Shown: piece after piece, positions 39,663 through 50,933 of the stretch
Position numbering within the stretch: position 1 is the stretch's first letter
How the letters are laid out: the number at the start of each line of letters is the position of its first letter
Made by a program: the position numbers and the translations under genes
The notes under the pieces: model-generated
Told to the model about the DNA's origin: nothing
What the model saw: the letters and a program-made list of their open reading frames with translations, nothing else
Databases searched by the model: none
Source of the DNA: Medicago truncatula
Lineage: Eukaryota; Streptophyta; Magnoliopsida; Fabales; Fabaceae
NCBI RefSeq assembly: GCF_003473485.1
Contig: NC_053043.1
Location: 1,250,001 to 1,314,000, forward strand
Direction: 5' to 3'
DNA: 64,000 nt

Positions 39663-42106
39663 AATGTGGCCTTCCCTTCATTGCACATGCGTTCTCCAAA
39701 CATCCCACACTGCCTCGCCTTCTCCGTCTGTCCTAGTCCCATGCAACCACGTTTTTTACAACTTAGTTGTTCTATTCTGTCTTGGATGGGTGGCTATGGA
39801 AGTCACGGCTTGTGAGTAGCAGAAAGTGGGTTTTTTGGGGGGCGGTGTTGTGGAAATTTGGCCTTTGGATGTCAGAGATTATGGTAGATTTTATGGTCTC
39901 TCTCTCTATTTCTCTCTGGTTTGGGATAGATGCAGTAGAGAGGTTGAGTTATGGGGAAAAATTGCAATTCTCTTCTGTTTTTTCATTAAAAGCTGAACCG
40001 ACCACCTAAACCTAATGAACCCGTATTTCATCAGGTTAGCTTGGTTCGGGTCCAGTCACATTAATAGTGTAAAACCGAACCAAACCAACATGTACATATT
40101 TGATTTATTTGGGTTTCCTATGTATATGGATGGAGAGACGATGGTATCAGCTGTGTGTTGAATTGAAGTTAATTTTGAGCAGGGGTTGCGTTTTACATCC
40201 CCTTCCTTCTTTTGAGTTGAGAGAACCAACATTGTATGAAATTAGTGGGAAAACCGTAGGTTCTGACTTGTTTAGCTAAATTGATACCCTGAGTGAGTAT
40301 TAATGGACAAAATATAGAGAAGCTCTATTGTGGGTCTGGGGAAGGGTAGGCCCAATATGTGTCTATTGCAGGTTGTCTTATCTTACATTTTGGCTGATTC
40401 CACTCAAACTCAAAAGATAGCCACTCCAATTGTTATGCCTAGACAAATTTAAAATAAAGAATAAGTGTTGGTAAATATTTGTTCCGCCGCCTTATTTTTG
40501 TTTATGAAAGAAGCTCTTGCAAAGAAAAGTAATTCTCTAAATTGCTACATGCATGCATGAAAAGGATACATGGTGATGATTCTGGGCAGAAACACTGCAC
40601 TGGACAATATTTCGATTATTGGTATTGTGTTGACAAATGTGTAAGTATTGATGTTTAGTTTGTTAATAACCATTTAGCTACTTGATTTTCTTTTGTATTC
40701 CCTGATAAATTATAATCTTGCAATGCAGGTTGTAACACCCCATTTTCCCAACATAAAAATTTCATTTAATAATCAAAGTTATTCACGTAAACGGAATGCT
40801 ACACTTCTTTTCATAAAATCATAAACTGAATAAATAACTATTTATCCTTTAAAATTCAATAACAAAATCTTTAATACTTCGCAGCGGAATTTATTCAATA
40901 ACTAAAACCAGTCTTTGGCACTAAGGCCTCTTTACAATTATGTCATAAAAATCCATTCTAAAAACATAGTCATAATTCTTCAAAAAACAATATGTAAGGA
41001 ATAGAAAACAATAACAAAGTTCCCATCCCGTTACGTATCAGAGCACCTAGAGACACTTGAGCCACCACTCCTACTAATCATTAATACCTGCAAGTTACTC
41101 ATACGAAGAGCAACATTTTCAAGCGGAAGGGGTGAGATTTCACAAAACAATAATATCAAGCATATAGTTCAATAATTATATTTAACAACATAAATAACTT
41201 CATCTATTAGTAATAATAATTCTTCATGTAATAATTCTTAATAGTTCAACCAACTTCTAATTATCATTTACTTCATATTCATCACATTATAAACATCATC
41301 ATATAACCCATAATAACCAAATCATAACAACATAGATCATCATCTTATAACGACATGAACAACACATATTAATCATCTTAATTATATAATAACAACATAT
41401 ACATCATCTCGTCATAATATAATAATATAACAACAACATATTCATCTTCATATAATAATATAACAACAACAACATATTCATCATCTTATCAAAATGTAAT
41501 CAACACATACTAACACCATAATCAACATCATAAATCTTCAACATAAACATCTTAAACATAATCATCTTAAACAATATCATCTTAAACATCATAGCATCTT
41601 TGATAAACAATTACCAAGTAATCACAACATTTGATCATCATCAATAACATAACATAATATTCACTTAATAATATTAATCATATATAGAACAACATATTCA
41701 TCACTTAATAATAACACTTATATACATCACAACATATAGCATCATAATAACATCATATAATCAACATCGTAAACAACATCATAACATTATAATCAGTATC
41801 ATATACAACATCATAACAACATAACAATATAACAATATCATAATCAATATCTTAAACAACATAGCAACATCTTAGTCAACATCATATAATTCACATCATA
41901 AACATCGTATAATCTTCATAGGTACTTCTTTAACAACACATGGGTAGAAGACAACTCGACAACTTATAGATGATAATTCATCGACAACTTAACAACTCAT
42001 GGATGATAATTCATCAACAACGACTTTGACTCGACAAATGCGACAATGCAACTTAGACACTTATATGCATGTGGTACCAATCGTCATCATAAGTATTAAT
42101 ATACTT

Positions 42107-42290
42107 TAATCGTGCGGAGGACAAAGCTCCTAATCGTGGTGAGGACAAAGCTCAATGAATGCTAATGCATGGACTCTATCAACAGGACACCTTAATCAAC
42201 TTATCACTTATACATCCAATAATTTGGAGTTCATCATCAACTTATTCATACTAATAATCGTGCGGAGGACAAAGCTCCTAATATAATTCA
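42107..42290 (+). repeat. repeated GCGGAGGACAAAGCTC unit within the LTR
   Basis: AATCGTGCGGAGGACAAAGC at about 42107 and again at about 42256, with a variant TCGTGGTGAGGACAAAGCTC between. It is part of the LTR and not a separate element. Confidence 0.65.
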
Positions 42291-43479
42291 ATAATATTTC
42301 GAGTAATGCATTTAATCATTTAATCACATTACAAACAACTTAGCAGTTCATAACAGCAACAGAAACAACACAAGCAATTCACAACATAACAATATTAATA
42401 TGAAGTATCAACAACTTAAACATCATACATCTTCCACATAAGTCATATAAATATTTCACATAACCAACAACAGCAACATAGGCGACACGTAAACATCTCA
42501 AGATATAACAATATCAAATGATAATCAACAACAACTCATGCAACTTAGATTAACAACAATTGCAGCATAATCAATTCATATCAAGCTTAATAACAATTCA
42601 TTTCAACATCTTGATCATTCAATAATATTTCAAGTAATGCATTTAATCATTAATTCACAGTATATAATATTCTCTCATTAATCATATCATCAAAGTAAAT
42701 CATATTCATCACAACAACAAAATATCATCAAAGTAAATCATATTCATCACAACAACAAATTAGCATCAATCAATAATGATAATCATCATATATAACAATT
42801 ACAAATGCACGTCATCAACATCTCAATCATCAAACATAATTCATGCAATATATATCTAATTATATAACATTATAAATATCATCAAATCATCTTAATCATT
42901 ATCTAAGGTCTAAGGACAGTTTCTACATCTTTTTAACAAGTTTCCACCGTTTATTCATTAATTCTACAATTTTAACCTACTTTTCAATTCCTCATAAACT
43001 CATCCTACATCATGTTAAACCTAACCATTGATTCACATACTTAATAGAATTGCAAAGTTAGTCTCACTCTTACCTTTGGATTGATCGACGAAGGACTCTA
43101 CCGCTTTCTCTTATCTAAAAGGATATTAAACCGAAGAGGGATTATGGTCTTAAGAACACTTTTAATTCCGAAGGGACAGAAAGGAGTAGAAAAAGAAGAA
43201 AGACTCGTCAACACAAGTCAAAAGAGGGAGAAGAGAAGAAAAGCACAGGAAGTATCAACTGTGAATTTCGGTGTGTAGAATGCACTGTGTGAGTTCTCTA
43301 TTTATAGAGATAATTTACAACTAATAAGTGAGAAACTTTGGAAACAAGTAATGCACCTATTAGATCTAGTAATTAAATATATCAATTGAGTACCAAAATA
43401 TATTATATTAAGTACAAAAATATACTATTCAGTACAAAAATATATTAGATTGCCTACCGAAATCTCAATATTCTATTCT

Positions 43480-43550
43480 AATATATATATATATATATAA
43501 AATATTTATACAAGAAATAACAATTATATCTCTATAACAAATATATTTCC

Positions 43551-43603
<53 letters not shown>

Positions 43604-43821
43604 CTACACCAAATAAGAAATATATTTCTATACCAGATAACATATATTTCTACACAAAATAACATATATCTCTACACAAATTAACATATATTTCTACAAC
43701 AAATCATGTGTATTTCTACAACAAATAACATTTATTTCTATAACAAATCACATATATATATTTCTAAATCAAATAACATATATATTTCTAAATCAAATAA
43801 CATATATATATTTCTAAACCA

Positions 43822-43881
<60 letters not shown>

Positions 43882-44050
43882 CTAAATCAAATAAAATTTA
43901 TATTTTTAAATCAAATAACATTTATATTTATAAACCAAATAACATATATATATTTCTAAATCAAATAACATATATATTTCTAAATCAAATAACATTTATA
44001 TTTTTAAATCAAATAACATTTATATTTCTAAACCAAATAACATATATGTT
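43480..44050 (+). repeat. tandem ATATTTCTA-CAAATAACAT repeat with (TA)n tracts in the LTR
   Basis: A unit of about 22-30 bp, TATATTTCTAAATCAAATAA plus CATATA, repeats more than fifteen times with variants, interrupted by two long (TA)n runs (43553-43600 and 43828-43879). It lies in the 3' part of the solo LTR. The IYIYIY-type open frame here is an artefact. Confidence 0.8.
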
Positions 44051-44216
44051 ATACTAATAAATACCAACATATATCATAACAAAATATCACTCATCAAAAT
44101 AAATCATATAAATCATACAAATCATATAAGTGTATTCTAAACTCATTAAAAATATTCAAATAATTAGAGAGGGCGTTACACAGGTTGCACCAAAGCTATT
44201 CCCCAAATTGAAGTAA

Positions 44217-44608
44217 TAGGGTAGAATGTTTTGGTATTATAATACCGTTCTGTTTTATCTTCATTCCCAAATAACTGCTCCTAAACATGTGATTTTGTAA
44301 CCAAAACTCATGCCCTGTATGGTTATTTATTTTGCTCATTGAGAAATTTTGATCCCATGGAGACATTGGATGATTATGAATGAATAATTACATTATGCCA
44401 ATTTGGCAGTCATTTCCTTCATGAGTACCGCTATTTATTACAAAACAAATCACACACGAAACACAAGAATGTGAAATTTGTTACTAGTATTGTTCATAAT
44501 TTCATCCGCTTGTATTATACATGCACTCGTATTGCCGAATACAAAGCTTTATATTAGTTTTTTTTTAATAGAAAATTAACAAATATTGTTCAGTGTAGCA
44601 TTTGACAC
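44217..44608. other. duplicated 3' flank of QCR6 copy B
   Basis: To about 44375 it matches the flank after copy A (TTTTGGTATTATAAT, TTTTATCTTCATTCCCAAA, GATCCCATGGAGACATTG), defining the end of the duplicated block. The rest is unassigned. Confidence 0.6.
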
Positions 44609-44616
44609 GATATAAG

Positions 44617-47600
44617 CAGTGGCGGATCTTGCCGAAAATATTGGGGGGAGCGGTAAATATGAACTAAATATTATAATTGAAATTCATAAAAGTTATATAC
44701 AATTTCATCCAAAAAATATCACCGCAATAACTCAAACACGAGACTAAAGCTCCAAATATACTATATACCAACTAGAGAGATAACATATCCTAAACTTAGA
44801 GGATCAAAACCAGTCAGATGCTTGCCACATGCATAATAGAAAAACAATCGTACCAGACTGCTACATATAGATAAACATAGGAGACATTTACCTCAATTTA
44901 AAATTTAACGGTTCGGTCTTTTTTAGACTTGAACTCGTCAATAATTGAATCAGTACTAAATTGATCAGCTATTTCTTTTTCAATATAAAGCATCATACTG
45001 TCAGCAAGAAATTCATCCTCCATCTTGTTACGCAATCTTGTCTTGATTAACTTCATTGCTGAAAATGATCTTTCTGTAGTAGCTGTAGAAACCGGAAGAG
45101 TTAAGATAAGGCGGATTAAACAATCAACCAAGTAATGTGTATCCGCCTTCCTTGTCGTATTGAGAGCTTCACACAATTCAGACATAGTTGACAACTTATT
45201 CAAACCTGGATGACTAACATCATCAAGATGGAAGTAATGAAGATGATATCTCAAACTTTTTTTGTCTTGCTCACCGAAATCTAATGGATAAAATTTATGT
45301 ACAAGAGCACATATATTATCTATATCAAATGCTTTGTAAACATCCTTAGGAACCAAACTATTGCTTAGAATTAAAAGCTCCATTGTTTCCGGACAAAACC
45401 TGTGATTCAATTCCTGCAATTGTTGATCAATTGTAACACAAAAGATATTCACTCTAAAATGTTGACCCACTGTGATGTGATCCATTTGATGACGAGCACG
45501 ACCTTCACGCTCTATGTAATCAACATTACAATCAGGGGAATAAATGTCGTGTTTTTCACAAAATAATATTTACATTTTTCAACAAATCATCCCAACCATC
45601 ATCTCTCAACTTCTGAATTAAAGTTTTTGTATAGCTGACTAATTGCATAACATTAAGTATATCTTGGGATTTCTGTTGCAAAGCTTGACAAAGACGATCT
45701 GTAATTCCCATAATCTCTTTCATGATGTGCAAAATCAATGTGAACTCAAATGATTTTTCAAAAGTTTATAACCAACATTAGCATCCCCACGCGTAGTATA
45801 ACTTGATCCAGTCTTCCTAATTTCTTGAAGAACCACACAAGTTGGATTATGCAGATTTATCATACTACAAATAGAACCAAAATGTGAGCTCCAACGAGTA
45901 TCTCCAGCTCGTTTATGATTGCTTTTCTGATTTTGTCCTTTACCACTCTTAATTTCACCAATCTCTAGCAAATTAATAATCTCAGCTGATATGGCCTTTT
46001 GCAATTCATCATTACGCTTAGTAGAGGAACATGCAACATTGACAATAAAAGTCAAGTGAGAAAAAAAATCATGAATAGCGAAAACTTCTCTAGACGCAAT
46101 AACCAAAGCAAGTTGTAGTCTATGTGCAAAACAATGAATGTAATAATCATAAGGACAATCTTCGAGAAATAATGCTTGCAATCCATTTCATTCTCCCCTT
46201 GTATTACTAGCACCATCATACCCTTGCCTGCGGATATCTGAAACATTAAGACCATGCATAGAAAGAACATCACAAACTTCTTTTTTAAGTGTGATAGCCA
46301 TGGTGTCATCTACATGCACAAGCTCAAAAAATCGTTCTTGTATGCAACCATGTTTATCCACAAACCTCAATAATAGCCATTTGCTCCCTAAGAGATTCAT
46401 CACACGATTCGTCAACAATTATGAAAAATTTAGAATCTCCAATCTCTTCCCGAATGTAGTGTTTCACTTTACAAGACATGATTTGCAAAAGTTCCTTTTG
46501 AACTGCATGAGATGTATACTTTCCGTTATATGGAGCATTCTCTAGCACTACTTTAGCAAGTTCATCATTGTATGATGCTAACAATTTAACCATTTCAAGA
46601 AAGTTACCTCTATTCTTTGAACTAGGTTTTTCGTCATGGCCTCTAAAAGCACAAGCTTGAAAAGTGAGGCAACGAACTGAATCGATAGAGCACCTGAGAC
46701 GAAGTATATTATGGAGGATTTGCTCGGAACTTTGCTCATTAAGTGCAAATCTGATGTTCATAGATTGATTGAACAAGTCTTGAGAAGCTTTCACTGCATT
46801 ATTGTGAGATGAACAAGGACTCTCTCCAATATGTTTAAGAAAAGCACAACACTTTCAAGAATTGATTTTTCTCCATGCTTTAAATCCTTTTCTAGTAAAG
46901 ACGTCAGCTGTAGGATTCCCATTTGGTTTTTCACTAGACAAGTAACAAAGCAAACAATAAGCAGCATCATTTGTTGGAGAGTACTCTAGCCATGAAGGGA
47001 ATATTTTGAACCAAGATGCTTGAAATCGTCTTGGATGCTTATCTTCATTAAGAGGATATTTTTCAGCTACCCATTGATAAGGACCCCAATTAAGATAAGC
47101 TCTACGAACTTCATCTCTTTGATTCACCGGATATTCCCAAATTTGGAGGCGCTTCCCGGGGTCACGTTCTAAACGATTGACATCAAAGTTCTCCACAATG
47201 ACTCTTTGAATCTTGCAAGGCTGCTCGTCCGGTTGAACTGTTTGATCACCGGAAGGGTTCTGTTCGAGATTTGATGTTGAAGCTATACAATTTGCATCTT
47301 CCTCAGGGACATGAAGTATTCTTTTATAAAATGCTTCAAGTTTCTTATGTCTGACTTTCCTCATACTCCTACAAAATGCACAATTCACACATAAATTATG
47401 AGTAACAAAATCAAACTAGAAATGGTGAATATGAGCACTGACTTGAGCATGTAATTAAAAAAAAAACATTATCAAAGAACACAAAACAAAGAGTAATAAT
47501 CAGTACAGTACATAATCATGTCTTGTTCAAAATATGAATTAAGCCACTATGTTCTAAGTTCTAAAAATAGAATTGAATTGAATCAGCAGCATAGGAACAG

Positions 47601-48121
47601 AATAGAATTGAATCAAACAACATAGAAAATCAAGGATTAAGTTTCCCCCAATTTTTTATTTCTAGGGTTCAAGGCTTCAAGCAAACTGAAGTGAAAAGGA
47701 ATCAAATCAAAGGAATGAAATTATAACTATTAAGAGAACAAACTGAAGTGAAAGGAATCAAAATCAAAGGAATGAAACATAGAATGACAGGGAGAAGAAC
47801 AAACCTGAACTAAAAATCAAGAAAACAACAAACTGAAGTGAGGTGTATGAGAGTTCAGAGGAGCACCGTGCTGCTGCTGCCTCCACATCGTCGTCTGTCG
47901 CATCGCCGAAGGAGAAGAGTGGGGAGACCATGAGAGCCTGAGAGGTGAGAAGAATGCGTTTTGATATGCGAGGATGGAGAGGAGAGGGAGTACCGAGAGA
48001 GAGACAGACAAAAACAAGTGTGAATCCAGGGGGTACTATAGTAGTTTTCAGTATACAAATTATTATTTTTTTACTAGGGGGTGCCACGGCACCTGGGGGT
48101 CTCAATAGAGATCCGCCCCTG
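44617..48121 (-). mobile_element. 3505-bp hAT transposon with degenerate transposase
   Basis: An exact 8-bp TSD GATATAAG lies at 44609-44616 and 48122-48129. TIRs are CAGTGGCGGATCTTG on the left and CAGGGGCGGATCTCT on the reversed right. The transposase runs on the minus strand (44898-47364). The sequence from about 47390 to 47900 looks like leader intron and leader, with an acceptor TTTTGTAG just before the coding start. TSD length, TIR start and domain order all fit the hAT superfamily. Confidence 0.92.
44898..47364 (-). pseudogene. hAT transposase (TTF zinc finger, DUF4371, hAT dimerisation), broken
   Basis: The cut-and-paste transposase of the element. Minus-strand order: start MRKVRHKKLEAFYKR near 47364; TTF-type zinc finger with RRFQASWFKIFPSWLEYS and AAYCLLCYL; DUF4371/RNase H-like core with FIIVDESCDESLREQMA, GYDGASNTRGE and YIHCFAHRLQLAL; C-terminal dimerisation region LPVSTATTERSFSAMK to the stop after KKDRTVKF. 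It is inactivated by TGA at 46855-46857, a frameshift near 46380-46400, TGA at 46188-46190 (Trp expected between GE and NG), a frameshift near 45745 and another near 45555. Damage is modest and most of the protein is still legible, so inactivation may be fairly recent. Plus-strand open frames here are shadows. Confidence 0.9.
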
Positions 48122-48129
48122 GATATAAG

Positions 48130-48473
48130 AGTAGTAGACAAGCGGTGGGTGAAATAGCATAATACAAAAGCAGGAGGTAATATGTTAACATAGAATCAAT
48201 GTGTACATATCCTAAGTGAGCGTGTATTCTTTAAACTTTCATCCAGTATAATTTCAGGTTCCATTGTATTACATGCCACTTGCGATATGTATTGTAAATT
48301 TAGGAAATCATGAACCAGAAGGAAAATAAAGACTTCAAGTCTAAACCATCCCAGCCCAGTAAATGTATCCCAAATAATAATGCTTGAAAAATAATTAGTT
48401 ATTCAATAGTAATACATTAAGCTAGTTTATTGCATGGAATTGATTAACATCATTAAGATTGGATATGAGCAAT
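48130..48473. other. intergenic, no gene recognised
   Basis: No supported feature between the hAT right end and the SINE fragment. Confidence 0.45.
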
Positions 48474-48562
48474 TTTTTTTATAATGGTGGGACCCCTTCC
48501 CGGATCATGCATATGCGGGAGCTTTTAGTGCACCGGATTGCCCTTTTGTTTTTTTGTGTACT
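48474..48562 (+). mobile_element. Au-SINE-like 3' fragment
   Basis: Contains GGGACCCCTTCCCGGATC, TGCATATGCGGGAGCTTTTA and GTGCACCGGATTGCCCTTTT followed by a T-run. These are the hallmark 3' blocks of the widespread plant Au SINE (identified from memory). The tRNA-like 5' half is missing. Confidence 0.65.
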
Positions 48563-50468
48563 TGTGGCTGATGAACTAACGGAAAGCCAAACTCTTGTAA
48601 AAAAAACCAACTCCAAATAATTCAACACTTATAACAGTCCTAAAAAACAATGTTGACAATTGATCTAATTCAAGACTATCGTTGAATTGTTTCTCACCTA
48701 TTAAAATCAAATTAAAACCAAAATAAAATAGTGAAAGGTAATGATTCTTTTTGTCACAGAAAGGAAATAAAATAGCTCAGATCTTTTTCTCCCATCCTAT
48801 TCTCATCATTATTACTATTTTTCAAGAATGGTTTTGAGAACGGTAAGAAGATCAAGAACAACTTTAGTTCTTACAATTTCATCAAATTTTATTGTTGATT
48901 GCATTAGACCGTTCCCCTTCATCATGTTTTGTTATCATAGTTTAGGGTTTTATAGCTAATAGTTGGATATTTAGCTGCACAGGAGAAAATAAGAGGAGAA
49001 GGTTAGTTATCACAATGGAATTGGTTGAGCAATTGACTTTGAAGCTGAAAAGGCATAAACGAAAGGGATCTTGAATCTTCTCTCATAATTTGATTTATAT
49101 TAATTGCTCCTCGTGTTTATAAATATTTGTTTGAGTCATTATTTTCATCAGATAACACGACATCATCTTATTCATTAAACTTCTTTTGCTATTAACGTTC
49201 AACATATTTATTTTCCCATATATTTGTTTGTGGAAGACCATATTGCTACTCAATGTTCCACAAATTTATGAAGAAATTATCGGATTTATACATTAAAGTA
49301 TATCTCAGCTTTATCAACTTTAACACCTTCCAGTTTGTCTACTAAATATATCTCAGGTATATATATTTGTCTACTAAATATCATTTTTGTGCATTTATCT
49401 ATTTATTTTATTTTTAAACTGAACCTCCACTAGATAGAACTAGAAAATTAAGTGTAGAACATAGTGGCTAGATCTGTGGTTTTTTAGAATATACCTTTAA
49501 CATATAACTTATGAATTAATTTGGTCATTTCATTTACATGTTTGAGATTTCCTGTGGGGTGAAAAAGTTTTGAGTGGTGCGTGGAAATGCTTGATTAAGT
49601 TTGATGAATATCATAATTAGTGCAGCTCCATCCATATTATTATTTTTATTATTCAATTTTTCTCTTTGATTTGTATTTTTTTGTTTGTTTCTGAGCATCG
49701 ATTTCTCTCTATTATTAATTAATTTTTATTTGATTTCTTAAAGAAAAATCAGTGTTATTATGTTAAAAAGAGATGCTTGATATGTGCATATTTTCCCAAG
49801 TGTTGAATATTACTGCAAAAAAATAAAATAAAGAACTACCTCACCAATACACTGTAGTCAGCCAATCGTTCATGTTTGCAATAATTTATCTATTAATCTA
49901 CAACTTTTGAACTGTAACTATATATAAGAGATCAATTCTCTAACTTCCTCCTCTATTTAGGAGTCCTTCAGTGGGTCTATATTTTCCTTCACTTGACAAG
50001 AAGTGCTTTTCTTTTTTACTAATAAAAAACTAAAGTTATTATAGACAAATTAGCATTTATAAGTTCCTTTCATATTGGAACAGTAAAACTTGACCAAAAA
50101 AACAAAAAGAATAATATATTATTTTTGAGCGTGTGAATAAACGCTAACTTTAACATTTACCAAAAAATTTGTCAAAAAAAAAAAAAAACATTTGACCAAA
50201 AATTATCTTTCAAAAATAAACTTTCTCTCTTTGGCTGATATATAATTTTAACATGTGAATGATTGCTAAAATTTTAATTGCGGTAATAAGTTCTTTTAAT
50301 TTTGTACGTTAAAAATTTTGGTTTATTTCCTTCAAAATTAGAACTTTTTTTACTTATAAATAGTGATTGGTTGAAGTATATTATTAACAATCGATCCTGC
50401 ACAATTATTTTGCTTTGTTGATACTTACTATTTTATGTACATGTAATGTGATCCTTTTTTAGAAATGG
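48563..50468. other. intergenic, no gene recognised
   Basis: About 1.9 kb of AT-rich DNA without a family-like open frame or boundary-supported repeat. Confidence 0.45.
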
Positions 50469-50933
50469 TCTTTCCAGGAATGTGGAATACCTTGCTTCAT
50501 GGGTAGTCGAAATGGCCATGCTCCCATATTCCTTTGAGAAAGAAGTGCAGAAATGCTTGCGGAATGCACACTACTTCAAAGACCGCCTTATCGAGGCTGG
50601 GATTGGTGCAATGCTTAATGAGCTTAGCAGCACGGTTGTATTTGAGCGACCACATGATGAAGAATTTATACGCAAGTGGCAGTTAGCATGCAAGGGGAAC
50701 ATCGCTCATGTGGTGGTGATGCCAAACGTCACTATTGAGAAGCTTGATGATTTTCTAAACGAGCTTGTGCAGAAGCGTGCTACCTGGTTTGAATATGGTA
50801 CATTTCAACCGTATTGCATAGCATCAGATGTAGGTGAAAACAGTTGCCTAGCCTATGTGCTCATCATAAGTAATTGGAGCATCTAATTGAACCTAGAGTT
50901 TACAACGGTAGTTGTTTGTTTCGAGTTTTTTAT
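50469..50933 (+). pseudogene. truncated copy of the serine decarboxylase last exon
   Basis: Nearly identical to the last exon and 3' UTR of the gene at 60787-62736 (parent segment about 60727-61237, opposite strand). It lacks the start, the PLP lysine region and all upstream exons. Two internal deletions of 16 and 35 nt and a 5-nt insertion distinguish it from the parent. The deletions together remove 51 nt (17 codons), so a shifted segment ([12 protein letters not shown]) is followed by a restored frame from [14 protein letters not shown] on, leaving about 134 open codons to 50886. The 5-nt insertion changes the C-terminus ([13 protein letters not shown] in place of CLCAQHK). It includes 3' UTR but no A-tail. 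Without the catalytic domain it cannot be an active enzyme. Confidence 0.88.

Larger units (their letters stand above)
40731..44180. mobile_element. 3450-bp solo LTR (probably Ty3/gypsy) in intron 3 of copy B
   Basis: Begins TGTAACACCCC and ends GGGCGTTACA, so it has the TG...CA ends of an LTR. The 5-bp TSD CAGGT is at 40726-40730 and 44181-44185. There is no gag, protease, RT or integrase, and no second LTR, so it is a solo LTR from recombination. The CTTCGCAGCGGAA motif near 40876 and a TG/CA end of this type recall long LTRs of plant chromoviruses (Tekay/Del); that family name is from memory. A CGTGCGGAGGACAAAGCTCC unit recurs at about 42110-42280. The region 43480-44050 is a TA-rich tandem tract. 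TATTTATAGAGATAA near 43300 could be its own TATA region. The open frame 43081-43278 lies inside it and is not a host gene. Confidence 0.85.
37610..44216 (+). pseudogene. QCR6-type hinge subunit, copy B, splice-damaged tandem duplicate
   Basis: Exon equivalents: 37610-37611 (AT of a split start codon), 37774-37858, 40551-40640, 44184-44216, with the same phases as copy A. Reading frames are open: MADEEPVDQKRFFEDSC..., ACMKRIHGDDSGQKHC...YCVDKC, VAPKLFPKLK, and all six cysteines are kept. The exon-3 acceptor, CAG in copy A, is CAT here (40548-40550). The nearest upstream AG would add an in-frame TAA, so normal splicing is not expected. Intron 2 carries a 933-bp hAT-type insertion plus other B-only DNA, and intron 3 a 3450-bp solo LTR. 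Judged a probable pseudogene. It could still make aberrant or exon-3-skipped transcripts, and a sequencing error at the acceptor is possible. Confidence 0.78.

Noticed and set aside
43465-43665. 66-codon minus-strand frame rich in Ile-Tyr repeats
   Set aside because: It is translated (TA)n microsatellite in the solo LTR; the same applies to the IYIYIY frames at 56509-56778.
40731-44180. Complete LTR retrotransposon
   Set aside because: No gag-pol coding, primer-binding site or second LTR; one TG...CA unit with a 5-bp TSD indicates a solo LTR.
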